From the NCBI GenBank assembly GCA_004557315.1, contig SFEH01000019.1, forward strand, positions 1 to 25,972: a DNA stretch of 25,972 nucleotides, in the 5' to 3' direction. Below, piece after piece: positions 16,785 to 25,490 of this stretch; position 1 is the first letter of the stretch, and every line of letters starts with the position of its first letter. The DNA comes from Bacteroidales bacterium. GTDB taxonomy: Bacteria > Bacteroidota > Bacteroidia > Bacteroidales > UBA3663. The position numbers and the translations under genes were made by a program. Below the pieces are notes generated by a model. That model saw only the letters and a program-made list of their open reading frames with translations, had not been told where the DNA came from and did no database searches.

Positions 16785-17929
16785 TGACATTCGAATTACA
16801 AGCAACAGACAAGAACAGTTGGGCGCGTGCCGGTGAGATTACCACCGACCATGGCAAGATCCAGACTCCTATTTTCATGCCTGTAGGCACAGTGGGCAGT
16901 GTCAAGTGCCTGCATTTTCGCGAATTGAAGGAGGAGGTCAAGGCACAGATTATTCTTGGCAATACCTATCATCTCTACCTTCGTCCAGGACTTGAGGTGC
17001 TCCAGCAGGCAGGTGGCTTGCATAAGTTCAATACTTGGGATCGTCCTATTCTCACCGATTCGGGCGGCTTCCAGGTATTCTCTTTGAGTGAAAACCGCAA
17101 GATTACAGAAGAAGGATGTACCTTCCGTAGCCACATCGACGGCTCGAAGCACCTGTTTACTCCTGAACGTGTGATGGAGATAGAGCGCATCATCGGAGCC
17201 GACATTATGATGGCATTCGATGAGTGTCCTCCTGGTGATTCTGACTATAAATATGCCGAGAAATCGCTTGGATTGACCGAACGATGGCTCGACCGTTGCT
17301 ATAAGCGATATAAGGAAACAGAGGATGCCAATGGCAATGGTCTCTACGGTTATCACCAAAGCCTCTTCCCTATTGTTCAAGGCTGTACATATCCTGACCT
17401 GCGTCGTCGTGCTGCGGAGAAGATTGCAGCAATGGATGTCGAAGGCAATGCTATCGGTGGCCTTGCAGTGGGCGAACCTACCGAGAAGATGTACGAGATG
17501 ATTGAAGTGGTCAACGAGATTCTACCGACCGACCGCCCTCGTTATCTCATGGGTGTTGGCACTCCTGCCAATATCCTTGAAGCTATCGAACGAGGTGTCG
17601 ATATGTTCGACTGTGTCATGCCTACACGCAACGGACGCAACGGAATGCTCTTCACCAAACATGGCATCATGAACATGAAGAATGCCAAGTGGAAGAACGA
17701 CTTCTCTCCTATTCAGGAAGATGGTCCATGCGAGGTCGATCGCATCTACAGCAAGGCATATCTGCGTCATCTCTTCCATGCCGAAGAGTATCTGGCTCTT
17801 CAGATTGCATCAATCCACAATCTCGCGTTCTATCTCTGGCTGGTCAATGAGGCACGTCTGCACATTCTCGCAGGCGACTTCAAGCCATGGAAGGACGAGA
17901 TGGTCAAGGCTGTCACCACACGTCTCTAA
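16784..17929 (+). CDS. tgt: tRNA-guanine transglycosylase with a degenerate zinc site
   Basis: This enzyme exchanges guanine-34 for the queuosine precursor in tRNAs with GUN anticodons. The 381-residue product keeps the catalytic acids: Asp92 in LTDSGGFQ and the nucleophile Asp276 in FDCVMPTRNGR. It also keeps the binding loop GGLAVGEP. The structural zinc site is unusual. The standard CxCxxC just before the SxAYLRHLF motif reads GPCEVD, so the outer cysteines are replaced by Gly314 and Asp319 and only Cys316 remains, together with His345 (SIHNL). The reading was checked against the bases at 17719-17740 and no frameshift is involved. Length and the rest of the fold are normal. It overlaps the DedA gene by one base. 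Confidence 0.93.
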   Translation: MTFELQATDKNSWARAGEITTDHGKIQTPIFMPVGTVGSVKCLHFRELKEEVKAQIILGNTYHLYLRPGLEVLQQAGGLHKFNTWDRPILTDSGGFQVFSLSENRKITEEGCTFRSHIDGSKHLFTPERVMEIERIIGADIMMAFDECPPGDSDYKYAEKSLGLTERWLDRCYKRYKETEDANGNGLYGYHQSLFPIVQGCTYPDLRRRAAEKIAAMDVEGNAIGGLAVGEPTEKMYEMIEVVNEILPTDRPRYLMGVGTPANILEAIERGVDMFDCVMPTRNGRNGMLFTKHGIMNMKNAKWKNDFSPIQEDGPCEVDRIYSKAYLRHLFHAEEYLALQIASIHNLAFYLWLVNEARLHILAGDFKPWKDEMVKAVTTRL

Positions 17930-17949
17930 CTCTGTTTCCACTACACATT

Positions 17950-18867
17950 ATGAATATAAGGATTATCTCTCCTGCAGGTAGCATCAAGGGCAAGGTGATT
18001 GACCTTGGTGCCGAGACTTTGAGACAGTGGGGTCATCAGGCTTCGGTGGCTGCACATGCAAAAGGCAGCTACGGCCGATTTGCCGCTACGCCCGACGAAC
18101 GAGCCCAGGACATCATTGATGCTCTCGAAGACCCAGAGGTAGATGTGCTCTATGCAAGCCGTGGAGGTTATGGCTGTATGCAGATTCTCGACAAGCTCCC
18201 TCTTGAGCTCATTACTAGAGCAAATAAGCCAATCATTGGCTACAGCGACATCACAGCTCTGCACGCACTATGGCAGAAGGCAGGAGTTCCGAGTCTGCAT
18301 GCCCACATGATGAAGCATCTGGGCGAAGAACCTACTCACGTCACTTCGCGCACCATCAGGGAGTTGCTCGACTATTTCTCTGCTCATCACTCATGGCCGG
18401 CAAAGCACAATCTTCTTTTCCTCAAGAAGGCAAAGCTCTTCGTTGCCCCCTATCAGGGTTGGTGTAACGAGGATCCTGAACCAGAGAAGACCAAGGCGCT
18501 GTTGGATGAGCTGTTTGCAGCCCCTCCAGCAATGGTAGGTGGCAACTTCGCAGTCCTTTCTGCACTTCATGGCACTCCGTTTGACTTCGACTATGATGGC
18601 AAACTGCTTTTCATCGAGGATATCTCGGAGAGTCCGTATAAGATTGACCGAATGTTACAGCAACTCAATCTGATGGGTGTGTTTGACCGCATCCGCGGAC
18701 TCATATGCGGACAGTTTACCGGTTGCGATGAAGACCCTACAATGCCTGTCAAGTTGTGGGACAATTTCCGCGACATAGTCCAAAGTCATGGAATTCCTCT
18801 CTGGTTAGGAGCTCCAATTGGACACGTCAAGGAAAACTTCCCAGTAGCGTATCATATTTCAAAATGA
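17950..18867 (+). CDS. LD-carboxypeptidase (peptidase S66)
   Basis: This serine LD-carboxypeptidase of the LdcA/MccF group removes the terminal D-alanine from murein tetrapeptides during cytoplasmic peptidoglycan recycling. The 305-residue product has the catalytic triad in family context: Ser99 in IIGYSDITALH, Glu223 in LLFIEDISE, and His292 in GAPIGHVKEN. The RGGYG turn is at 71-75. There is no signal peptide, as expected for a cytoplasmic recycling enzyme. The ATG at 17950 is right for the family; the open frame upstream belongs to the tgt overlap. It starts 20 bases after tgt and its stop overlaps the next ATG (ATGA at 18864-18867), coupling it to the outer-membrane gene. The MccF-like microcin peptidase role is a less likely alternative. 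Confidence 0.9.
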   Translation: MNIRIISPAGSIKGKVIDLGAETLRQWGHQASVAAHAKGSYGRFAATPDERAQDIIDALEDPEVDVLYASRGGYGCMQILDKLPLELITRANKPIIGYSDITALHALWQKAGVPSLHAHMMKHLGEEPTHVTSRTIRELLDYFSAHHSWPAKHNLLFLKKAKLFVAPYQGWCNEDPEPEKTKALLDELFAAPPAMVGGNFAVLSALHGTPFDFDYDGKLLFIEDISESPYKIDRMLQQLNLMGVFDRIRGLICGQFTGCDEDPTMPVKLWDNFRDIVQSHGIPLWLGAPIGHVKENFPVAYHISK

Positions 18868-20381
18868 AGTATCTTTTTAGCCTTTTATTCATTGTTCTGC
18901 CATTCGTCATTCATGCCCAGCGCATGTCTGACGGTATAGAATATATGTATGAATCGCAGGTTTCGGTGAGCAACCACAAGACACCGCTATGGCTCAATGC
19001 CAACAAGCACGGACTCAGCTCGCTTGATAAGTCCAACGGTTATCTGCGTGCCATGGTGAAGCGCGACATCAGCCGTGATGATGAACGTACAGTTGGTTTT
19101 GGCTATGGCCTGGACTTTGCTCTGCCATACAACTATTCGACCAATGTTGCGATTCAGCAGCTCTATGCCGAGGTGCGTTACAAGAGGATGACGTTCAGCC
19201 TTGGCAGCAAATGCCATCCGATGGAATTGAAGAACCAGAGGATCAGCAGTGGTTCACAGGCTCTTGGTATCAATGCACGTCCTGTGCCACAGTTGCGCAT
19301 TGCCCTTGATGAGTACTACACTCTCCCATTCACACGTGGCTGGCTTTCTGTCAAAGGTCATCTCTCCTATGGCTATATGACTGATGGACATTGGCAAGAG
19401 GACTTCGCGCGTGAGTCGATGAAATGGACCGAAGGAGCACTCTATCACAGCAAGGCAGGGTACTTGAGAATTGGCAAAGAGACTCAAAGGCTATCATTCG
19501 AACTTGGACTGGAAATGGCAACGGTCTTTGGAGGAACTGTCCACTGGTATGACGAGAAACAGCAAAAGCAAGTGACCTTCAAGGGCGGTCATGGACTGTC
19601 GGACTTCTGGCATGCATTGGTTCCAGGCGGAAGCGACTTCCAGGAAGAAGAAAAAGGCTATGTAAATGTCGAGGGAAATATGCTTGGCAGCTGGGTTGCT
19701 CGTCTGTCTTACGCGCATGAATCGTTCTCGTTATCTCTCTATGCCGATCATTTTTTCGAAGATCAGTCTGCCCTATATCATCTCGGAACATACGGATATG
19801 GAGAGGACAGCGACTGGCAGAAGCGCAATCATAAGCTCTATCTCTATCCTCTGAAAGATGGCATGCTTGGCATGGAGGTCGAACTGAAGAAGCAGGATTT
19901 CATCCGAAACATCGTCGTTGAGTTCATCAACACACGTTATCAGAGTGGCCCAATCTATCACGACCATACATCAAGCATTCCAGATCAGATAGGTGGCCTT
20001 GACAATTACTATAACCACCAGTTCTATCCTGGTTGGCACTACTATGGACAAGTCATGGGCAATCCGCTCTACCTCTCGCCCATCTACAACGACGGGACGC
20101 TCGACATCAAGGACAACAGGTTCTTCGCATGGCATCTGGGCTTTTTGGGATCAATATCCGATCGCTTCAGTTATCGCGTTCTCGGCACTTGGCAGAACGG
20201 ACTTGGCACCTATCGTCAGCCCTATCCAGTGGCACGAGAGAACGTAAGTCTCATGCTCGAAGCCTCTTATGATATTCCTCGGGTCGAAGGTCTGATGATA
20301 AAGTCGGCTTTTGGAATGGATCATGGCAAGCTGCTTGGCAATAACAATGGTGTTCAGATTTCGGTTATCTATTCGCGATGA
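18864..20381 (+). CDS. Wzi-like capsule-associated outer-membrane protein
   Basis: This is a predicted outer-membrane beta-barrel of the Bacteroidota capsule-assembly Wzi family, whose enterobacterial relative anchors capsule to the cell surface. A clear signal peptide (MKYLFSLLFIVLPFVIHA, cut before Gln19) starts the protein. Near residue 40 the family-like TPLWLNANKHGL stretch appears. The remainder alternates short polar/aromatic strands, and the final strand reads NNNGVQISVIYS. Length is 505 residues. I used the ATG at 18864, which overlaps the LD-carboxypeptidase stop; the frame is open further upstream within that gene but lacks a signal peptide. Its own stop overlaps the next start (ATGA). 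The family call rests on recalled motifs. Confidence 0.65.
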   Translation: MKYLFSLLFIVLPFVIHAQRMSDGIEYMYESQVSVSNHKTPLWLNANKHGLSSLDKSNGYLRAMVKRDISRDDERTVGFGYGLDFALPYNYSTNVAIQQLYAEVRYKRMTFSLGSKCHPMELKNQRISSGSQALGINARPVPQLRIALDEYYTLPFTRGWLSVKGHLSYGYMTDGHWQEDFARESMKWTEGALYHSKAGYLRIGKETQRLSFELGLEMATVFGGTVHWYDEKQQKQVTFKGGHGLSDFWHALVPGGSDFQEEEKGYVNVEGNMLGSWVARLSYAHESFSLSLYADHFFEDQSALYHLGTYGYGEDSDWQKRNHKLYLYPLKDGMLGMEVELKKQDFIRNIVVEFINTRYQSGPIYHDHTSSIPDQIGGLDNYYNHQFYPGWHYYGQVMGNPLYLSPIYNDGTLDIKDNRFFAWHLGFLGSISDRFSYRVLGTWQNGLGTYRQPYPVARENVSLMLEASYDIPRVEGLMIKSAFGMDHGKLLGNNNGVQISVIYSR

Positions 20382-20842
20382 AATATCTTGGTTCATTATA
20401 TAAATGTATATCCGCCATATTGATGGCTGCTTTGCTGCTCATGCTTTTCAATGCTTGCGACGGCTTTCAGGTATCAGACAACGGCAATCTTGATGGCATG
20501 TGGCATCTTGTGGAAGTCGATTCGCTGGATAATAATGTCTCGGCTGACTTCACCTACAGTGGAATCTATTGGAGCGTGCAGAGCGACCTTTTGGCACTCG
20601 ACGACAAGCTCTTCAGGTATGAATCCTGTTTCATTCGGTTCAGCTGCAAAGACAGCAGATTGCGCCTGTTTGACCCTTATCTCAATAATCGCGACGAAGG
20701 TGACATTCCTATCTCTGACGTTGCAAAGCTCTCGCCTTTCGGCATCAATGCGCTTGACGAAGCTTTTGCCGTTGAAACACTCACCCGAAAGAAGATGGTT
20801 CTGAAAAGCCAGTCTTTACGATTAACTTTCAAGAAAAATTGA
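20378..20842 (+). CDS. Lipocalin-like lipoprotein
   Basis: This is a small lipoprotein of 154 residues. The signal sequence ends in LFNAC with lipidation at Cys27, so it should sit on a membrane leaflet facing the periplasm or the surface. The mature part begins with NLDGMWHLVEVDS, the GxW entry strand seen in lipocalin-like domains of Bacteroidota. It continues as alternating strands, ending with LKSQSLRLTFKK. No catalytic residues are apparent, so a binding or scaffolding role for the neighbouring acylation proteins is possible but unproven. It starts inside the stop of the Wzi-like gene and ends one base before the next ATG. Confidence 0.7.
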   Translation: MKYLGSLYKCISAILMAALLLMLFNACDGFQVSDNGNLDGMWHLVEVDSLDNNVSADFTYSGIYWSVQSDLLALDDKLFRYESCFIRFSCKDSRLRLFDPYLNNRDEGDIPISDVAKLSPFGINALDEAFAVETLTRKKMVLKSQSLRLTFKKN

Positions 20843-20843
20843 T

Positions 20844-22298
20844 ATGAAAGCATATAAGACAGTAATTTTCATTTTCAGCATTCTGGCAATGCTTGCTCTC
20901 GTTTCTTGGTCTTTCCCGACGGAAGGTATCAAGGCAGGAGATCTGACATTCAGGTTCCCTTCGCTCACAGAGGTTCTTTCTACTGGCGAAGAAGAGTCTG
21001 AAGAAGAACCGCAGCTCTCTCCAGAAGAACTGCTTCAACAACGTCTTGATGCCATATTGGCTGCCAAAGACAATGAATATCTCGATTATATCCTTTCGAG
21101 CGAGGCCCGTTTCCATCTCCCTGACGGTGACCTCACTTATTTCGACGATTTCTTCATTCGCCTTGAGCATTGCTCTGACCGTCTGGTACGCATCATCCAT
21201 TATGGTGATTCGCAGCTTGAGGAAGACCGCATCACATCTTATCTTCGTGAGAATGTTCAGGCAAAGTTCGGAGGCTCGGGTATAGGCATGCTGCCTGCTG
21301 TGCCAAAGAGTGGTGCCACACTCACAGTAGCCCATAGCATTGACCCAACCGACCGCATCCCATATTACCTTGCCTACGGCCCTGCAACGGCACGTGCCGA
21401 CCACAACCGTTATGGCCCGATGGCACAGATTGCCCATATCGACACCACGACAGTCATCAACTTCCGTACTCGTCAGCCAAATGTCTTTCCTCATTGCCAG
21501 ACCTTCCAGCGCGTGCGAGTTCGTATGCAGGGATTTGCAGGATCAATGTCTTTCGTTTCGGGCAATAACCGTGTCCAGCTAACTTGCGATACAGCCCGTT
21601 ACAGCAAGGAAGGCACACGTGTATTCGAGGCTTTGCTCCCATCCCCAGTCAAGTCTGGTTCGCTCATCATAAGCGGAGAGATGGATGTGCAGTCCGTACA
21701 GCTTGATGGAACCAAGGGCGTAGTGGTCGATAACGTTGCGATGCGAGGCTGTTCAGGCACCATGTTCACTTCCATCGAACGCAAGTCAATTGAGAGTTTC
21801 TTCAACGATGAAGATGTCGCTCTCATTATCCTTCAGTTTGGAGGCAATGCCATGCCTTACGCCAAGAGCGAAGCAGCTATCGAAAAGTTCTGCAAGGACA
21901 CCCGTCGCCAGATTGACTTCTTCCACAAGATAGCCCCTGATGCCAAGATTCTCTACATCGGGCCATCGGATATGGCCACTTCCATTGCGGGCGAGATGCA
22001 CACATATCCACACCTTCCTGCCTTTGTCGAGGCTCTTCAGACTGCAGTCACACAGTCGGGTGCTGCTTTCTGGAACATGTTTGAGGCGATGGGCGGCAAA
22101 GACTCCATGACTCGCTGGGTGAAGACAAGTCCGCAACTCGCTGGCGACGATCATATCCACTTCACGCAAAAGGGCGCACAGCGTATTTCAGAGATTCTCA
22201 ACGGCACATTTGATATTTATTATAACTACTATCGATTCCGCAATTATGACCGCTATAGCATGGCTGACAGTATTTCTGCTGTCAGTGACTCCATTTGA
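20844..22298 (+). CDS. Periplasmic SGNH/GDSL-family protein, complete catalytic set (SGNH-1)
   Basis: This is a predicted SGNH-fold acyl-esterase or O-acyltransferase. A membrane anchor or signal segment (residues 5-24) and an acidic linker (STGEEESEEEPQ) precede the SGNH domain. Block I is IIHYGDSQLEEDR (Ser123), block III is LQFGGNAM (Asn335) and block V is DDHIHF (Asp436, His439), so the serine, oxyanion and Asp-His residues are all present. A beta-rich insert of about 150 residues lies between blocks I and III. Next to an MBOAT protein such enzymes take acetyl groups across the membrane and attach them to a polysaccharide, as AlgJ/AlgX do. The product is 484 residues. Its last 53 bases overlap the next gene. 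Confidence 0.82.
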   Translation: MKAYKTVIFIFSILAMLALVSWSFPTEGIKAGDLTFRFPSLTEVLSTGEEESEEEPQLSPEELLQQRLDAILAAKDNEYLDYILSSEARFHLPDGDLTYFDDFFIRLEHCSDRLVRIIHYGDSQLEEDRITSYLRENVQAKFGGSGIGMLPAVPKSGATLTVAHSIDPTDRIPYYLAYGPATARADHNRYGPMAQIAHIDTTTVINFRTRQPNVFPHCQTFQRVRVRMQGFAGSMSFVSGNNRVQLTCDTARYSKEGTRVFEALLPSPVKSGSLIISGEMDVQSVQLDGTKGVVVDNVAMRGCSGTMFTSIERKSIESFFNDEDVALIILQFGGNAMPYAKSEAAIEKFCKDTRRQIDFFHKIAPDAKILYIGPSDMATSIAGEMHTYPHLPAFVEALQTAVTQSGAAFWNMFEAMGGKDSMTRWVKTSPQLAGDDHIHFTQKGAQRISEILNGTFDIYYNYYRFRNYDRYSMADSISAVSDSI

Positions 22299-23496
22299 AA
22301 ACAAGCTTATCAACTGGCTCAAGGCTCCGCGTCAGGACAACTATTCCTGCGTCAACGACTCGCTCCATGGCTCGCTCTACTACCCTGGCGATCGCTCTGG
22401 TATGGAACATTTCTATAACTGTCTTGATTCTATGCTTGTCGATGGCTGCAATGTCAATATCCTACATATCGGAGGAAGTCATGTTCAGGCAGGAGATTTC
22501 TCTGGCCAGATGCGCAGCAACTTCTCACGTCTTGGCGAATCGACCGTGAGCGACCGTGGCATGATCTTCCCATTCAAGGTGCTCAAGAGCAATGGCCCAT
22601 GGAACTACTATGTCCAATACACTGGAGAATGGGGACGTTCACGTTGCGTGTCAGAAACTCCCGATGTGTCTCTTGGTCTTTCGGGCGCAGCTGCCATTGC
22701 CAAAGACCCAAACGACTCTGTATCGTTTGACTTCAGGGGGGACACGCGATGGGCATTTAACCGTCTTCGCATCATCGGTGAGCCTTCTTCTCCAGAGGCT
22801 TACCCTATTATCATCACGGATTCTGATACTCTATGTTGTTATACCCGTGATGAAACTCACGAGAGCTATATCTTCGACCTTGGAGAAGAACGAACCACAT
22901 TCCAGTTGGCATTCCGTGGACTTGACTCGGCACAGTTCGTGCTCCGTGGCATTATGCCTACCAACGACCGCGAGGGTATTGTCTATACCGAATCGGGAGT
23001 CAATGGTGCATCTGTTCCTTCGTGGCTTCGCTGCTCGAAGTTCCAACAGGATCTCTCGCTTCTCCCTCCCGACCTTGTCATCTTTGGTATCGGCATCAAC
23101 GATGCCAATGTGCCCGAGAAAGACTTCAACCCAGACGAGTTCAAGGCTAACTATCGCATGCTGATATGCAGGATACGCGAAGTGAGTCCTGATTGCTCTT
23201 TTCTCTTCATCACCAACAACGACTGCTACTTAAGCCTTCGTCGCAAGCGCAAGCGTTTCAATCCCAACACAGTGAGGGCTCGTGAGGCATTCATCGATCT
23301 TGCCAAGGAGTATAATGGCTGTGTCTTCGATGTCTATTCGCTGATGGGAGGCTTCAAGTCGAGCGACAAGTGGCTCAAGGCAAAGCTTATGAAGCGCGAC
23401 CATATACACTTCACTCGCGAAGGTTATCAGCTCCTCGGCGACATTCTTTACAATTCAATCATCGACGATTATTTCGTTCAAAGAGAAAAGAAATAA
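22246..23496 (+). CDS. SGNH-like protein with GGS in place of GDS (SGNH-2)
   Basis: This second SGNH-fold protein, 416 residues, has an N-terminal anchor (MTAIAWLTVFLLSVTPF). Block I reads ILHIGGSHVQAGD: the serine is kept (Ser78), but the preceding Asp of GDS is Gly77. Block III is canonical (GIGINDAN, Asn285-Asp286), and block V is RDHIHFT (Asp385, His388). Most of the active site is therefore intact. A beta-rich region of about 150 residues again separates blocks I and III, so it looks like a diverged sister of SGNH-1. The ATG at 22246 gives a clean membrane anchor and overlaps SGNH-1 by 53 bases; a TTG at 22210 is less likely. The stop is directly followed by the MBOAT ATG. Confidence 0.8.
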   Translation: MTAIAWLTVFLLSVTPFENKLINWLKAPRQDNYSCVNDSLHGSLYYPGDRSGMEHFYNCLDSMLVDGCNVNILHIGGSHVQAGDFSGQMRSNFSRLGESTVSDRGMIFPFKVLKSNGPWNYYVQYTGEWGRSRCVSETPDVSLGLSGAAAIAKDPNDSVSFDFRGDTRWAFNRLRIIGEPSSPEAYPIIITDSDTLCCYTRDETHESYIFDLGEERTTFQLAFRGLDSAQFVLRGIMPTNDREGIVYTESGVNGASVPSWLRCSKFQQDLSLLPPDLVIFGIGINDANVPEKDFNPDEFKANYRMLICRIREVSPDCSFLFITNNDCYLSLRRKRKRFNPNTVRAREAFIDLAKEYNGCVFDVYSLMGGFKSSDKWLKAKLMKRDHIHFTREGYQLLGDILYNSIIDDYFVQREKK

Positions 23497-25353
23497 ATGT
23501 TGCAGTTATTCGAATACATCAAGGGTATTTTTGCTTTCGACCCCAATAGTCCGCTGCTGTTCACACATTTTCAGTTCTGGGCTTTCTTCGCGATAGTCTT
23601 CGCGTTGTTTTCCTTGTTGCAAAGCAAGACATTGTTGCGCAATGCCTATCTGTTTTTTGTCAGCCTGCTGTTCTATTACAAGACCAGCGGACTCTTTGTC
23701 GGTCTCCTTCTTCTGGTTACAGTCTCTGATTTCTTCATAGCACAAGGCATATATCATTTTCGCGACAGGTCGCTTGTCATGAAGCGCCTCCTCCTTTGTC
23801 TTTCGGTAATTATCGACCTTGGCATTCTCTGTTACTTCAAATATGCCTATTTCTTTGCCGATGTCGTCAACCAGCTTTTCGGTACCAGTTTCGAGGTGAC
23901 CAATATTGCTGCTGAATGGGCAAATGGCATCGTTGGCAGCAACTTCTTCAGCGTCGATCGCATCATCTTGCCTGTGGGTATCTCGTTCTATACCTTCCAG
24001 GTCATCAGCTATACAGCCGATGTCTATAAGGGCTTGGTCAAGCCTGTGCGCAACATCCTTGATTTCGGCTTTTATGTGAGTTTCTTCCCGCAGCTCGTGG
24101 CAGGTCCTATTGTCAAGGCGAGCGACTTCATCCCACAGCTCTATCGTCGCTATTCCTTGAGTCGCATGCAGTTTGGCATTGCGGTGTTCTGGATTCTCAA
24201 TGGTCTTGCAAAGAAAATCATCTTGAGCGACTATCTTGCAGTCAACTTCATCGACCGTGTATTCAATAACCCGCAGTTCTTCGGAGGTTTTGAGAATCTC
24301 TCTGCACTCTTCCTATATTCTCTTCAGGTCTATGCCGATTTCTCGGGTTATACCGACATCGCCATAGGACTCTCGCTGCTCATGGGCTTCCACCTTCCGC
24401 TCAACTTCAATTCGCCATATAAGGCTCAGAATGCAGGAAATTTCTGGAAGCGCTGGCATATATCACTCTCAAGATGGCTTCAGACCTATCTTTACATTCC
24501 GCTTGGAGGTAACCGCAACATCTCCTTCGGAACATATTTCTGGATTTCGACCATCACACTGATTGCTCTTATTCTTTCTGGCAATATTTATGTGGCACTC
24601 ACAGTCCTTGCACTTGCCATTGCCGTCATCTTCACGGCATGGCGCTATCCAGAGAAGCGCAAGCACATCTATGCCAACCTCAATTCGATGATCACCATGC
24701 TTCTCGGTGGTCTTTGGCATGGTGCAAGCATGAACTTCATGATCTGGGGTGGACTGAATGGCGTAGGTATGGTAATCTTCAAGTTCTGGCGCGACATGTC
24801 GCTTCTCTGCCGTGCTCTTGTCCCTACTCTCCTTTCTTTCGGTCTCTATGCTCTCAAGGTTTATGCTTTCCTGCCACTTTGGAACCTTCTGCTTGTCTTC
24901 ATGATCTTCATTGCTGCAAGTGCATGGATCCGTTATGTCTATAACATCATAGGGTGCAAGAATCCTCTGACATGGCTCAATCGTGGATGGTCGATATTGG
25001 TCACTTTCACCTTCATCACTTTCACCCGACTCTTCTTCCGCTCGGGTTCTAACCTCGATCCTGCCATTGCCAACGAAACGGCATGGGGCATTGCAAAAGA
25101 CATGATCAACAGCATAGGCACGCAGTGGAATGTCAATGTCCTGGATGTCATATCAGCCTATCGAAGTGTCTTCATCCTTTTCGTGCTTGGAATGATTGTC
25201 CATTGGCTCCCTACACGCTTCAAGCGTCGCTATCGCATCTGCTTCGCCAAGATGCCTTTGCCTCTCATGGCAATAGTCACCGTTCTGATCATCTTCATCT
25301 GCTATCAGTTCGTGACAGCCGAGATGCAGCCATTCATCTATTTCCAGTTCTGA
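23497..25353 (+). CDS. MBOAT-family O-acyltransferase (AlgI-like)
   Basis: This polytopic inner-membrane protein of 618 residues is of the AlgI type. Such proteins pass acetyl groups from a cytoplasmic donor to periplasmic SGNH partners for polysaccharide acetylation. Landmarks are LPVGISFYTFQVISYTADVY (about 159-178), the NFWKRWHISLSRWLQTYLY block (His321) and GGLWHGASMNF with the invariant MBOAT His408. The family usually has about 460-520 residues. Part of the excess is a segment of some 50 residues with two hydrophobic stretches (about 342-381) inserted between the PLGGNR block and the catalytic-His block. The start ATG abuts the SGNH-2 stop. It is the last gene of the run; the acylated polymer cannot be identified. 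Confidence 0.93.
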   Translation: MLQLFEYIKGIFAFDPNSPLLFTHFQFWAFFAIVFALFSLLQSKTLLRNAYLFFVSLLFYYKTSGLFVGLLLLVTVSDFFIAQGIYHFRDRSLVMKRLLLCLSVIIDLGILCYFKYAYFFADVVNQLFGTSFEVTNIAAEWANGIVGSNFFSVDRIILPVGISFYTFQVISYTADVYKGLVKPVRNILDFGFYVSFFPQLVAGPIVKASDFIPQLYRRYSLSRMQFGIAVFWILNGLAKKIILSDYLAVNFIDRVFNNPQFFGGFENLSALFLYSLQVYADFSGYTDIAIGLSLLMGFHLPLNFNSPYKAQNAGNFWKRWHISLSRWLQTYLYIPLGGNRNISFGTYFWISTITLIALILSGNIYVALTVLALAIAVIFTAWRYPEKRKHIYANLNSMITMLLGGLWHGASMNFMIWGGLNGVGMVIFKFWRDMSLLCRALVPTLLSFGLYALKVYAFLPLWNLLLVFMIFIAASAWIRYVYNIIGCKNPLTWLNRGWSILVTFTFITFTRLFFRSGSNLDPAIANETAWGIAKDMINSIGTQWNVNVLDVISAYRSVFILFVLGMIVHWLPTRFKRRYRICFAKMPLPLMAIVTVLIIFICYQFVTAEMQPFIYFQF

Positions 25354-25408
25354 TTTGCACTTTTTGGCTTAAAAATAGTTAGTTTTCGTACAAAAAAGAG
25401 TGCTATAT

Positions 25409-25439
25409 TTTGGCAGTTAGAGGATTTTTGCTAACTTTG
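25409..25439 (+). promoter_or_regulatory. Promoter of the AlbA_2-domain gene
   Basis: TTTG at 25409-25412 and TAACTTTG at 25432-25439, 19 bases apart, form a near-consensus Bacteroidota promoter. The -7 box is identical to the one at 9823. The leader to the ATG at 25491 is about 45 bases. No clear hairpin terminator is seen between 25354 and this promoter. Confidence 0.78.
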
Positions 25440-25490
25440 CACACTATTAATCATTGGCTCAACAACGGAAAAACTACACACATTTGGGTT

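Noticed and set aside
18756..18863. N-terminal extension of the Wzi-like protein into the LD-carboxypeptidase gene
   Set aside because: It would bury the clear signal peptide that begins at the ATG 18864, which forms a standard ATGA overlap.
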